Shown here piece by piece: positions 40,749 through 49,994 of a DNA stretch of 64,000 nucleotides. The notes under the pieces are model-generated. The model saw nothing but the letters and a program-made list of their open reading frames with translations, was not told where the DNA came from and ran no database searches. Position 1 is the first letter of the stretch; every line of letters begins with the position of its first letter. The stretch lies in assembly GCF_900143215.1 (NCBI RefSeq), contig NZ_FRDM01000002.1, positions 273,117 to 337,116 on the forward strand, written 5' to 3'. The stretch comes from Geodermatophilus obscurus. Lineage in GTDB: Bacteria; Actinomycetota; Actinomycetes; Mycobacteriales; Geodermatophilaceae. The translations under genes were made by a program, and so were the position numbers.

Positions 40749-42389
40749 ATGGGCAAGCCGGCTCTGCTCGCCGTCGATGACGACGGCCCGGTGCTGTCCG
40801 CGATCGAACGGGACCTGAGGGGGCGGTACGGCGAGCACTACCAGGTCTACGCGGCCTCCTCCGGTGAGCAGGCGCTGGACCTGATGCGCCGGCTGCGGCT
40901 GCGCGAGGACCCGGTGGCCCTCCTGCTGGTCGACCAGCGGATGCCGGGGATGAGCGGCGTGGAGCTGCTGACGGCGAGCCGGAAGGTGTACCCCGACGCC
41001 CGGCGCGTGCTCCTGACCGCCTATGCCGACACCGACGCGGCCATCAAGGCCATCAACGACGCCGACGTCCAGCACTACCTGCTCAAGCCCTGGGACCCGC
41101 CGGAGGACCGCCTCTACCCGGTGCTGGACGACCTGCTCCAGACCTGGCGCCCGCCGCCTCCACTCGCGAACCTCCGGCTGATCAGCGACCGCTGGTCGCG
41201 GTCCGGCCACGCGCTGCGCGAGTTCCTGGCCCGCAACCTGGTGCCCTACCGCTGGCTCGACGGCGAGTCGGACCCGGAGGCGCGGGAGCTGCTCGACGTG
41301 GCGGCGATCGACGCCGGCTCGCTGCCGGTCCTCGTGCTGGACGACGGGGACGTCCTCGTCCAGCCGGACCTGCACGAGGTCGGCGCGCGGATCGGGCTGC
41401 GCGCGCAGGCCCAGCGCGCGGCCTACGACCTCGTCGTGGTGGGGGCCGGGCCGGCCGGCCTGGCCGCCGCGGTGTACGGCGCCTCGGAGGGGCTGTCGAC
41501 GCTGGTCCTGGAGTGCAACGCCCCCGGCGGGCAGGCGGGCACCACCAGCCGGATCGAGAACTACCTGGGCTTCCCGGTCGGCCTGTCGGGCGCCGACCTG
41601 ACCCTGCGGGCCCGCGAGCAGGCGGTTCGCTTCGGCGCCGAGATCCTGGTGCCGGCCGAGGCGGTGGGCCTGCGCCGGGAGGGGCCCTACACCGTCGTCC
41701 GGCCGGCGCACGGTGGCGAGGTCAGCGCCTCGACGCTGATCATCGCCACGGGTGTCGAGTACCGCACCCTCGACGTGCCCGGGGCCGCCGAGCTCACCGG
41801 GCTCGGCGTCTACTACGGCGCCGGTCAGGCCGAGGGCGTCGACCACCGGGGCGGCCGGGTCTTCGTGGTCGGGGGCGGCAACTCGGCCGGGCAGGCGGCG
41901 GTCTTCCTCTCCCGCTTCGCCGCCTCGGTGACGCTGCTGCTGCGTGGCGACGACCTCTCCGCCACGATGTCGCGCTACCTGGTCGACCGGCTGGCGTCGC
42001 GGGAGAACGTCTCCGTGGAGTACCGCACGCGGGTGACCGGCGCGCTGGGGACGCGCCGGCTGGAGGGGCTGCGGCTGCGGTCGGACGCCGGTGAGCGCGA
42101 GGAGCAGGCGGACGCCCTGTTCGTGTTCATCGGCCAGGAGCCCCGCACCGGCTGGCTGGACGGCGTCGTCCGCCGGGACGAGCGGGGGTTCGTGGTCACC
42201 GGCACGGACGTCGGCTCGTGGCCGCCGGAGTGGCCGCTGTCGGCCCCGCCCCTGCCCCTGGAGACCTCCGTGCCCGGCGTGTTCGCCGCAGGGGACGTCC
42301 GGCACGGGGCGGGCAACCGGATCGCCGCCGCCGTGGGGGAGGGGGCGATGGCGGTCCGGTTCGTCCACCAGCGGCTGGCCGCCCGGTGA
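40749..42389 (+). CDS. Response regulator fused to a thioredoxin-reductase-like flavoprotein
   Basis: This 546-residue fusion has three parts. Residues 1-130 are a receiver domain with VDDD near the start, phospho-acceptor D62 (LLVDQRMPG), T90 (LLTAYAD) and K113 (LLKPWD). Residues ~141-217 look like a glutaredoxin-fold domain without a CxxC. Residues ~226-546 are a thioredoxin-reductase-type domain: VVVGAGPAGLAAAVYGASEG (FAD), CNAPGGQAGTTSRIENYLGF, VFVVGGGNSAGQAAVFL (NADPH) and GVFAAGDVRHG. The redox pair C-x-x-C expected between the FAD and NADPH motifs is replaced by YYGAGQAE. Electrons must leave by another route. The ATG follows GGAGGAGG. The kinase gene overlaps its end. Confidence 0.92.
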   Translation: MGKPALLAVDDDGPVLSAIERDLRGRYGEHYQVYAASSGEQALDLMRRLRLREDPVALLLVDQRMPGMSGVELLTASRKVYPDARRVLLTAYADTDAAIKAINDADVQHYLLKPWDPPEDRLYPVLDDLLQTWRPPPPLANLRLISDRWSRSGHALREFLARNLVPYRWLDGESDPEARELLDVAAIDAGSLPVLVLDDGDVLVQPDLHEVGARIGLRAQAQRAAYDLVVVGAGPAGLAAAVYGASEGLSTLVLECNAPGGQAGTTSRIENYLGFPVGLSGADLTLRAREQAVRFGAEILVPAEAVGLRREGPYTVVRPAHGGEVSASTLIIATGVEYRTLDVPGAAELTGLGVYYGAGQAEGVDHRGGRVFVVGGGNSAGQAAVFLSRFAASVTLLLRGDDLSATMSRYLVDRLASRENVSVEYRTRVTGALGTRRLEGLRLRSDAGEREEQADALFVFIGQEPRTGWLDGVVRRDERGFVVTGTDVGSWPPEWPLSAPPLPLETSVPGVFAAGDVRHGAGNRIAAAVGEGAMAVRFVHQRLAAR

Positions 42390-43732
42390 CCATCGCCCCG
42401 GACCAGGACGTGGCGGCGGCGCTGCGGAGCTCCCGGCTGTTCGCGCACCTGCCGGAGGAGGACCTCGCCGACCTGGCCGCGGCCAGCCGCACCGTCGAGC
42501 TGGCGGCCGGCGAGGTGCTCATGGCCGAGGGCTCGCCGCCGGAGGCCATGTACGTGGTCCTGGACGGCGAGTTCGAGGTCAGCCGGGACGTCGGCGGGTC
42601 TGCCGTCCTGCTCAACGTCTGCGGCGCCGGCGACCTCGTCGGGGAACTCGGCATCGCCCACCGCCGGCCCCGCTCGGCCACCGTGCGGGCCCGGACCCGC
42701 AGCCGCGTCCAGCGGATCGGCGCCGACGCGCTGGACCGGCTGTTCACCCACCCCCAGTCGGCCCGGGCGATGCTGCTGGCGGCGACCCGGCGGCTCGACC
42801 GCGAGGAGGGGCTGGTGCGCCAGCACGAGCGGATGGCCGCGCTGGGCGCCCTGTCGGCCGGCCTGCTGCACGAGCTGAACAACCCCGCGAGCGCCGTCCA
42901 GCGCGGCGTCGCCAGGCTCCGGTCCCTGCTGGCGGGGGACGGCGGCGCCGACGACCCGCTCCGGCGGCTCGTCGGCGCCGTGCCCGTGCCGGAGGACCCG
43001 CTGGCACGGGGCGACGCGGAGCGGGCGCTCGCCGACGTCCTCGCCGCGGCGGGGGTGGAACGGGGCTGGACGGCCGCTCCGCACCTGCTGGGGCTGGGCG
43101 TCGACCCGGCGTCCCTGGAGGAGGCGCTGGCCGGACTGCCCGGAGACGGACGCGGTCCGGCGGTGCACGGGCTCGCACGCTCGGCCGAGGTCGCCAGCCT
43201 GCTCGACGAGATCTCCGCCGGCGCCGAGCAGCTCTCCCGGATCGTCTCCGGGGTGCGCCCGCTCGCCTACTCCGCGGACCAGTCCCTGACCGAGGTGGAC
43301 GTCCACGGCAGCCTCGAGCAGGCACTCGTCCTGCTGCACCACAAGGTGCCCGCCGACGTGACGGTGCACCGCGACCTGGACCCGGAGCCCCAGGTCGTCC
43401 AGGGCTGGCCGGCAGACCTGGCCCTGGTCTGGACCAACCTCCTCGACAACGCGCTCGCCGCGGTGGAGCGGCCAGGCACCGTGACGGTGCGCACCCGGGG
43501 GAAGGCCGACTCCGTGGTGGTCGACATCGAGAACACCGGGCCCCCGGTGCCCCCGGAGGTCCTCGCGAGGGCCTTCGACGCGTTCTTCACCACCAAGCCG
43601 GTCGGTGAGGGCACGGGGCTGGGCCTCGCGACGTCGCTGGCCGTGGTCGCCCAGAAGCACCGCGGCCGGCTCACACTCACCTCGGAGGACGGCGTCACGC
43701 GGGCCCGGGTCGTCCTGCCCCGGCGCCGCTGA
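42386..43732 (+). CDS. Sensor histidine kinase with cyclic-nucleotide-binding domain
   Basis: This 448-residue cytosolic kinase begins with a CRP-like cNMP-binding domain (~10-125; EVLMAEGSPPEAMYVVLDGE, GDLVGELGIAHRRPRSATV). The H-box is GALSAGLLHELNNPASAV with H162. The ATPase domain shows the N-box LVWTNLLDNALAAV, VVVDIENTG and FFTTKPVGEGTGLGLATSLA. The long segment between H-box and N-box is the dimerisation/linker part. It should phosphorylate the preceding receiver-flavoprotein. GTG start and the previous stop overlap by four bases (GTGA). No membrane segment is present, so the signal is intracellular. Confidence 0.92.
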   Translation: MTIAPDQDVAAALRSSRLFAHLPEEDLADLAAASRTVELAAGEVLMAEGSPPEAMYVVLDGEFEVSRDVGGSAVLLNVCGAGDLVGELGIAHRRPRSATVRARTRSRVQRIGADALDRLFTHPQSARAMLLAATRRLDREEGLVRQHERMAALGALSAGLLHELNNPASAVQRGVARLRSLLAGDGGADDPLRRLVGAVPVPEDPLARGDAERALADVLAAAGVERGWTAAPHLLGLGVDPASLEEALAGLPGDGRGPAVHGLARSAEVASLLDEISAGAEQLSRIVSGVRPLAYSADQSLTEVDVHGSLEQALVLLHHKVPADVTVHRDLDPEPQVVQGWPADLALVWTNLLDNALAAVERPGTVTVRTRGKADSVVVDIENTGPPVPPEVLARAFDAFFTTKPVGEGTGLGLATSLAVVAQKHRGRLTLTSEDGVTRARVVLPRRR

Positions 43733-43742
43733 TCGAGCGCCG

Positions 43743-46700
43743 TCAACCGCGCAGCAGGTCGTCGGCCGCCGCCGTATCGGTGGTCGCCGTCGAGGGCGGC
43801 AGATCCGCCCTCGCCTCGGCAAGGAGGATCCGCCAGTGCGCGGGCCGGGACGGCGTGGGGAGGCGGGCGAGGTCGAGGGCGGCGCGGAGGCGGGACACCC
43901 GGGCGCCTTGGCCGGCCGCGATCCGCACCGCCTCGGTCAGGTCGGCCACCGCCCGACCGGCGTCTCCTCCGCGGGCCAGCGTGAACTGAGCCCGCTGGCG
44001 GAGCAGCTCCGGCAGGTGCAGGTCCTCGCCACTCCGGTGCGCCGCCGCGAAAGCCTCGGCCAGGTGCTCCTCGGCCCGGTCGACCTCGCCGGCCGCCGCG
44101 TCCAGCCGGGCGAGGAGGGCCAGGTGGGAGGCGAGGAACGTCAGCCAACCCATGAGCTCCAGGGCCGCGAGGGCCCGCTCGAGGAACGCCCGGTCCGGGG
44201 GGCCGCCGGACGTGCCGGTGGCGGCCCAGGCGGCGCCCCACGCCGACCGGAAGGCGAGACCGTGCTCCTCGCCGATGGCGATGGCCTCCGTTCCCGCCCG
44301 TGCGGCCGCGGCGTCGTCCCCGAGGAAACGCCGGATCAGGGCGACGTAGATCTTGACGAAGACGAGGCTGACCGGGCCGCGCGGGGAACCGACCTCCTCG
44401 GCGCGACGGAGGGCCTCCCGCTCCCAGCGCTCAGCCTCGTCGAGCTCACCGCGCGCGGCGCTCACGCCGGCGAGCACGCTCGCCGACACCGCTGTCGGGT
44501 CGTCGGGCAGCGGCCACAGGAGGGAGACCCGCTGCTCGGCGGGGCGGGCGGCGAAGCCGACCTCTGCCCGTTCCAGGTGCGCCTGTGCCGACGCGAGGTG
44601 GCCCCGGTGGAAGTCGTGGATGCCGGCCAGCACCGCCACCTCCGGCTCGAACGCGGCGAAGGCGGGCTCGCGCACGATCGCGGTGAGCTGGTCGAGCACG
44701 CCGCGGGCCGTGGTCAGCCGGCCGCTGGTGAGCCAGTACGCCCAGATCCCGACCAGCGCCGGGAGCACCTCCGGGCGCCCGAGCCGGGCGGCGAGCTCCT
44801 GCGCCCGCCGGTGGTCGGCCTCGACGTCGGGGGAGGCGTAGCCCTGCATCGAGCTCACGGAGAGACCGTGCAGCATCCGGGCGGTGAGCTCCCCCAGCGC
44901 GCGGTCGGCCGACTCGGGCAGGGTCTCCAGCAGCTCCAGGGCTCGCGACACCAGCTTCGTCGCCTCCGGGTGGGCCCCGCGACCCTGTTCCAGCCGGGCA
45001 GCCTCGGAGTAGCGGGCGGCGGCCTGCTCCGCCGCGCCGGCCAGGTCCAGGTGCTGGGCGACCAGCGCCGGCTCGGCGCCGCGGGCGGCGAGCGCGTCGG
45101 CCACCCGGGCGTGCGTCCGGCGGCGCACGTCGAGCACCTGGGTCTCGTAGGCGGCGTCGCGCATCAGCGCGTGGCGGAAGCGGAAGGCGCCTGCCGCGAG
45201 GCTCACCGGCTCGACGATCCCTGCGTCGGCCAGCACCCGGAGCTGGTCGGTCACGGCGTCGGCGTCGCCGATCACCGCCGCGACGGTGGCCGGGTAGAAG
45301 GTCGGCCCGACGGTGGCCGCGACCTGCACCATGCGCAGGTCGACCCCCGGCGCCTTGAGCCGCCAGGTGAGCAGCTCCTGCAGCCGCAGCGGGATCGGCT
45401 CGGAGTGCTGCGCGCGGAGGCGGGAGCGGGTCAGCTCCTCGATGAACAGCGGGATCCCCTCGGCGTGCTCGATGATCGCGGCGCGCGCCGCGTCGTCCAG
45501 GCGCTGGCCGGCCGTGAGGTTGTCGACCAGCCGATCGGCGGCCGGGCCGTCGAGGCGCCCGAGCTCGACCACGCCCACGGCGTCCCGCCACGGGACGACA
45601 GAGGCGTTCCGGACGGTGACCACCGTGAAGAGGCCCGCGGGGCGTCGCTCGGCCACACGCTCCAGCAGTTCGACGGTGGAGGGGTCGGCCCAGTGCAGGT
45701 CCTCGACGACGAACAGGTGCGGCCGGCGTCCCGCGCCCGCGGCGAGCCAGTCCACGAGCAGGTCCAGCGTCTGGTCGAGGACGGCGCTCGGGTCCAGGTC
45801 GGGCGCCGGGTACTCGGCCGTCGCGGGGACCCCGATCAGCGGGCCGAGCAAGGGGACCGCCCGGGCCGGGTCCAGCCCGAGGGCATCGAGGTTGCTGACG
45901 AGCCGGCCGAGCCGGTCTGCCTCCTCGCCCGGCCCGCCCATCAGGCGCTCGAGCAGCCGCGCGATGGGCCACAGCGAGACGTTGGCGTAGTAGGGCAGGC
46001 AGGCCGCACCGAGCACCCGGCCGCCGCTGGCCTGCACCCGGTCGATGATCTCGGCCACCAGCCGCGACTTGCCGATGCCCGGCTCGCCGGCGACGAGGAA
46101 GGTCGCGTCGGCGTCCGGTCCGGTGCCCCGCCGCACGGCGTCCCACGCCGCGAGCAGCCGGGTCCGCTGCTCGTCCCGGCCGACGAGCCCGGCCTTGCGG
46201 TACCGCTCGGACTGGAACCGGGCCGCGGCGTGGCGGGGGCGCTCCACGGCGAAGACCTCGACCGGGCGGCTGATCCCCTTCAGCCGGCGCTCGCCCAGCG
46301 AGTGCAGGAAGAAGTCCGCGTCGACCAGCTGCTGGGTGACGTCGCTGATCACCACCGTGCCCGGGTCGGCGACCTGCTGGATCCGCGATGCGAGATTGGG
46401 CACCAGGCCGACGACCGAGTCCCGCTCGGCGAGGGCGCCGTCGTCGCTGAGGTCGCTGACCACCACGCGGCCGGTGTGGATCCCGATCCGGACCTCGAGC
46501 GCCACACCGAACCGGTCGCTCAGCTGTGCACGGGCGTCGCGCAGTGCAACGACGAGGTCCAGGCCGGCAAGTACCGCTCGTCGGGCGTCGTCCTCGTGGG
46601 GGGCCGGGTGGCCGAAGCCGGCGAGGATGCCGTCACCGGAGTAGTGCATGAGGGTGCCGCCGTACCGGCTGACGGCCTCCCGGGCCGCCGTGCGGTAGAC

Positions 46701-47000
46701 GGCGAACAGGTCGCGCAGCTGCTCGGGCTCGACCTGCTCGGACAGCGTCGTGGAGCCGACCAGGTCGGAGAAGAACAGGGTCATCAGTGCCCGTTCCCCT
46801 GACGGGCCGAGCTGGCGGGCCGCGACCTGCTGCAGGACGAGGGCGGCGCGCCGGTTGTCGGGATCGACGGCGCGCACCTCCTCGGCCGTGGCACGCGCCG
46901 GCTCGAGATCGCCCGCCGCCAGGGACGCCTCGGCGCCGGCCAGCAGTCGTTCGAGGAGGCGGGCGAGCCTCGTCTCCGCCGAGAGCGCGAGCCCGGTCAC
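43743..47000 (-). CDS. Class III adenylate/guanylate cyclase-ATPase-TPR regulator
   Basis: This 1085-residue protein has a short N-terminal helical part, then a class III cyclase domain (~70-250: LFFSDLVGSTTLSEQVEPEQ, GGTLMHYSGDGILAGFG, VGLVPNLASRIQQ) with both metal aspartates. A STAND-type ATPase follows (~265-560: GLVGRDEQRTRLLAAWD, Walker A GEPGIGKS, Walker B LFVVEDLHWADPSTVELLER). The last ~450 residues are TPR-like repeats. Such proteins are common in actinobacteria and are thought to link signals to cyclic nucleotide production. Its position beside a cNMP-binding kinase invites a functional link, which is inference. The start is GTG at 47000. Confidence 0.92.
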   Translation of the reverse strand: MTGLALSAETRLARLLERLLAGAEASLAAGDLEPARATAEEVRAVDPDNRRAALVLQQVAARQLGPSGERALMTLFFSDLVGSTTLSEQVEPEQLRDLFAVYRTAAREAVSRYGGTLMHYSGDGILAGFGHPAPHEDDARRAVLAGLDLVVALRDARAQLSDRFGVALEVRIGIHTGRVVVSDLSDDGALAERDSVVGLVPNLASRIQQVADPGTVVISDVTQQLVDADFFLHSLGERRLKGISRPVEVFAVERPRHAAARFQSERYRKAGLVGRDEQRTRLLAAWDAVRRGTGPDADATFLVAGEPGIGKSRLVAEIIDRVQASGGRVLGAACLPYYANVSLWPIARLLERLMGGPGEEADRLGRLVSNLDALGLDPARAVPLLGPLIGVPATAEYPAPDLDPSAVLDQTLDLLVDWLAAGAGRRPHLFVVEDLHWADPSTVELLERVAERRPAGLFTVVTVRNASVVPWRDAVGVVELGRLDGPAADRLVDNLTAGQRLDDAARAAIIEHAEGIPLFIEELTRSRLRAQHSEPIPLRLQELLTWRLKAPGVDLRMVQVAATVGPTFYPATVAAVIGDADAVTDQLRVLADAGIVEPVSLAAGAFRFRHALMRDAAYETQVLDVRRRTHARVADALAARGAEPALVAQHLDLAGAAEQAAARYSEAARLEQGRGAHPEATKLVSRALELLETLPESADRALGELTARMLHGLSVSSMQGYASPDVEADHRRAQELAARLGRPEVLPALVGIWAYWLTSGRLTTARGVLDQLTAIVREPAFAAFEPEVAVLAGIHDFHRGHLASAQAHLERAEVGFAARPAEQRVSLLWPLPDDPTAVSASVLAGVSAARGELDEAERWEREALRRAEEVGSPRGPVSLVFVKIYVALIRRFLGDDAAAARAGTEAIAIGEEHGLAFRSAWGAAWAATGTSGGPPDRAFLERALAALELMGWLTFLASHLALLARLDAAAGEVDRAEEHLAEAFAAAHRSGEDLHLPELLRQRAQFTLARGGDAGRAVADLTEAVRIAAGQGARVSRLRAALDLARLPTPSRPAHWRILLAEARADLPPSTATTDTAAADDLLRG

Positions 47001-47410
47001 GCCCTCACCTCGGGTGGATCGAGGCTGCTGGAGTCATGGGGGAGCCCCTCGCTGTTCCGTCACCGGCTGTCCAACCCGTGCGCGTCCTCCTGCACGTCCG
47101 ATGGAGCAGTGCGGGTCGAGCATTCCCCATGGTGGGGCGGTCGCACGTAGAAGCCAAGGTCCCGAGGCGGGGGCTGTGCACACGTCGCCGCCGGGGACCG
47201 GGTCGCCGATCGGGGTCCTCCGCTGGGCGAGTGTCCACCGGCCGCCCGGGTGTCCGCCCGCTGCCCGGCCACTGCATCGCCCGGACGAGGCGGCGGAGAC
47301 GTCCCCGAGGGTCCGGTGGAGGGGACGGGGAGCAGTTCGCCCCTGGTCGCGCGGCGTCGCGATGGGGACCCTCTGCAGGGCTCCGGCTGACTCCACGAGA
47401 GGGGACCGAG
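47001..47410. other. Divergent intergenic region
   Basis: About 410 bases lie between the cyclase-type regulator and a methyltransferase gene. No gene is recognised. Both promoters must lie here but no clear -10/-35 pair stands out. Confidence 0.5.
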
Positions 47411-48235
47411 ATGTCCGTAACCGTCAGCGACACCGAGCTCAAGGCACGACACCGCACGATGTGGGCCTCCGGGGACTACCCCCGGATGGTCGAGACCTTC
47501 CTGCTCCCGCTCGGTCCACGGCTGGTGGAGGCCTGTGACCTGCGCCCCGGGCAGCGGGTCCTCGACGTCGCGGCCGGTACCGGCAACGCCTCGCTCCCGG
47601 CCGCGGAGCGGGGTGCGCGCGTGACAGCGAGCGACCTGACGCCCGAGCTGCTGGCGGAGGGCCGTCGGCGCGCGGAGGCGCAGGGGCTCGAGCTGGAGTG
47701 GACCGAGGCGGACGCGGAGCACCTGCCCTTCGAGGATGCTTCCTTCGACGTCGTGATGTCCGCGATCGGGGTCATGTTCGCGCCTCACCACCAGGACGCC
47801 GCGGACCAGCTCGTGCGCGTGTGCCGCCCCGGCGGGACGATCGGGCTGCTGTGCTGGACGCCGGACGGCATGCTCGGCACGCTCTTCAGGACCATGAAGC
47901 CGTTCGCGCCGCCCCCTCCGCCGGGTGTGCAGCCGCCGCCGCTGTGGGGCAGCGAGGACCACCTGCGGTCGCTGTTCGGCGACCGGGTCGAGTGGCGTAC
48001 GTCGACCCGTGACGTCCTGGAGGTCACGGCCTTCCCCGACCCGCACGACTACGCCCGGCACTTCACGGCGTACTACGGGCCGACGATCGCGGCCCGGGCC
48101 AACGCCGTCCGGGAAGGCCGCGAGGCCGAGTTCGACGAGGCGTTGCGCCGTTTCTGCGAGGAGTGGAACCGCGGTACACCGGACCGGGCCCGGTTCGAGA
48201 TGGAGTACCTGCTCGCCGTCGGTACCCGGCGCTGA
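47411..48235 (+). CDS. Class I SAM-dependent methyltransferase
   Basis: This 274-residue enzyme has motif I QRVLDVAAGTGNASLPAAER near residue 50, DLTPELLAEGRRRAEAQG, and DAEHLPFEDASFDVVMSAIG as the typical Methyltransf_11 signature. VRVCRPGGTIGLLCWTPDGM follows. A proline run (PPPPPGVQPPPLWG) precedes the C-terminal substrate part. The ATG start follows GAGGGGACC at a normal distance. No neighbour suggests the substrate. Confidence 0.9.
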   Translation: MSVTVSDTELKARHRTMWASGDYPRMVETFLLPLGPRLVEACDLRPGQRVLDVAAGTGNASLPAAERGARVTASDLTPELLAEGRRRAEAQGLELEWTEADAEHLPFEDASFDVVMSAIGVMFAPHHQDAADQLVRVCRPGGTIGLLCWTPDGMLGTLFRTMKPFAPPPPPGVQPPPLWGSEDHLRSLFGDRVEWRTSTRDVLEVTAFPDPHDYARHFTAYYGPTIAARANAVREGREAEFDEALRRFCEEWNRGTPDRARFEMEYLLAVGTRR

Positions 48236-48241
48236 CCCGGA

Positions 48242-48265
48242 GGGGCCGGTCCTCGGGGCGGCCCC
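48242..48265. terminator. GGGGCC/GGCCCC hairpin after the methyltransferase gene
   Basis: A six-base stem with a 12-base loop begins six bases past the stop. The rest of the 314-base convergent gap (48236-48549) shows nothing recognisable. Confidence 0.4.
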
Positions 48266-48549
48266 CTCGGCGAGCTGCCGCTCACCTCGGGGTCGGGCTC
48301 GGGGCCGGACCGCTCGGCAGCTCCCGCAGGTCACCGCGGTCGGGCGCACGCTCACCTCCGCGCGCACCGGGGTCGGTTCGCTGCGCGACGGGGCGCGCAG
48401 GCGCCGTGCCCCTGGTGGACCTGGCGGCGGCTGTGGAGCTGGGGCTGATGGCCACCACAGGGCCGCGGGCCTCCGTCCGTGGTGGGCGGCGCCCTGGTGA
48501 CGGACCCCCACCGCCGGCGGGTCGTTGCCGGCCGCGCGGCGGCGGCGCG

Positions 48550-49506
48550 TCATCGTGCGGGATCGGTCGTCGGCGCCCCCGCAGCGGGGAGGTCGTCCCC
48601 GTTGCGGGGCGAGGGGATCAGCAGGGTGGGAGCCGGAGTCCCGCGCCGTCCGCCGGGCTCGGGAGGCGGAGCCAGGAGACCGGCGTTCCGGGCGCGTTGG
48701 ACCGCCATCAGCCGGTCGCGCACGCCGAGCTTGCGGTACAGGTGCTCGAGGTGCTTGTGCACGGTCCGGGGGGAGGTCCTCAGGCGACGGGCGATCGCCT
48801 GAGCGGTGAGACCCTCCCCGAGGAGCCTGAGGACCGCGAACTCGCGTTTCGTCAGACCTGTGCCATGGGCGCTGTCGTACTGCTCCGCCAGCACGTCGTG
48901 GAGCACCCCGTGCTGGCGGACGAGCGCAGCCAGTGCCGGCAGGACCAGGGTGGCCAGGTCGGTGTCGGCGTCGGCGTAGTCGTCATCGGGACGGCTGACG
49001 ACGTAGGCCTCGATCCCCTTCCCCACCCGCAGGGGCAGCGCGAGCTGGTGGGTGATCCCGAAGGGACGGGCGAAGGCCGACCACTCCGCGCACATCCTCG
49101 GACCGGCGACCGCGCGTGGCACCCGGCCGAGCACCTGCGGTGCCGAACTGCCCGTGACGGCATACCAGCGGATGAGCGGGTGCGTGGTGGCGTCGGGGAG
49201 GACGCCGGACGGCGGCGTCGTCGGCAGGAAGCCGACCGGCCAGCCTCCGACGACGTGATCCACCCACGCGCGGTCGACGACGTTCAGCGAGCAGCAGGCC
49301 GCGTCGAAGGACTCGAGGAGCAGGTCCGCCACCTGCGCATGAGGGAACTCCCGCGCCTCGGGCCGGCCCTGCAGGATGTCGGCGACGAGCTCGAGCCATG
49401 CTGCGTGACACGTCGTGGTGCGCGGCACGCTGCTCAGGGTAATCCGCCGGCGCCGGATCGTGGAGGTCGTCTCCGGGCGGCGGCCACGCTGCCCGGAGCC
49501 CGGCAT
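48550..49506 (-). CDS. LuxR-family regulator with N-terminal GAF-like domain
   Basis: This protein of up to 318 residues has a sensor-like region at ~35-225 (AWVDHVVGGWPVGFLPTTPP, QLALPLRVGKGIEAYVVSRP, DDDYADADTDLATLVLPALA) and a LuxR HTH at ~228-285 (GLTKREFAVLRLLGEGLTAQ, AIARRLRTSPRTVHKHLEHL). The sensor part has the beta-strand pattern of a GAF domain. It is not an acyl-homoserine-lactone domain as far as I can see. GTG at 49428 is an alternative start, as the 26 residues before it are basic and less typical. A 6-4-6 palindrome lies just before the ATG, suggesting autoregulation. Confidence 0.85.
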   Translation of the reverse strand: MPGSGQRGRRPETTSTIRRRRITLSSVPRTTTCHAAWLELVADILQGRPEAREFPHAQVADLLLESFDAACCSLNVVDRAWVDHVVGGWPVGFLPTTPPSGVLPDATTHPLIRWYAVTGSSAPQVLGRVPRAVAGPRMCAEWSAFARPFGITHQLALPLRVGKGIEAYVVSRPDDDYADADTDLATLVLPALAALVRQHGVLHDVLAEQYDSAHGTGLTKREFAVLRLLGEGLTAQAIARRLRTSPRTVHKHLEHLYRKLGVRDRLMAVQRARNAGLLAPPPEPGGRRGTPAPTLLIPSPRNGDDLPAAGAPTTDPAR

Positions 49507-49519
49507 CGCCTGCCGCGAC

Positions 49520-49535
49520 TACGCACAACTGCGTA
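49520..49535. promoter_or_regulatory. Perfect 6-4-6 palindrome TACGCA-CAAC-TGCGTA
   Basis: It lies 14 bases upstream of the ATG of the GAF/LuxR regulator. The size and spacing fit a LuxR-type dimer site, so it is a candidate autoregulatory operator. Confidence 0.5.
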
Positions 49536-49994
49536 CGGTCCCGGCGCCCGGACGTGAATAGCGTTCCTGTTCCGCATCTCGTGCGCGTGCGTCCAGGGGG
49601 AGTCAGGTGGGTCGACGTCGTACACCTGTGTCCGAGGACCACCAGCACGAACGAGGGCGACGAGGCCGGTCAGGCGCCACCGAGCCGGATCACCTGACCC
49701 ACGGGTCCATCCGGAGTCCGGGCGCACGACCCTCGTGTGAGCCGGTGACCGTTCACCCGCCCAGGCCGACCGCGGCGACGGGACCGACGCATTTCTCGGT
49801 CGGCATGGCCGAGGTCCCGTCGGAGGTGACGCGTGTCGGCTGCCCGCTGGTATCGGAACGACACCGGTACGACTCAGCAGTACTGCACCCCCGAAGCAGG
49901 TCGGTGGTCCGAGCGGTGCAACCAGGGGCTGGAAGACGGTTCCTCCTGTGCCGTCACGGGCCCGATCGTTCGACCGACAGGAAGGACCAGTTCC
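49536..49994. other. Divergent intergenic region upstream of the first SARP-like gene
   Basis: About 460 bases hold no convincing gene. The base composition is slightly less GC-rich. An ACCAGGGGC stretch near 49921 resembles the boxes of the first 11 kb but is a single copy. Confidence 0.45.

Noticed and set aside
43605..46802. A 1065-codon plus-strand frame opposite the cyclase/ATPase regulator
   Set aside because: The minus strand carries complete cyclase and Walker motifs. The plus-strand product has no recognisable domain.
48236..49600. The GAF-like LuxR regulator considered as a quorum-sensing LuxR with a nearby luxI
   Set aside because: The sensor region does not show the acyl-homoserine-lactone pocket pattern, and no LuxI-type synthase is in the window.
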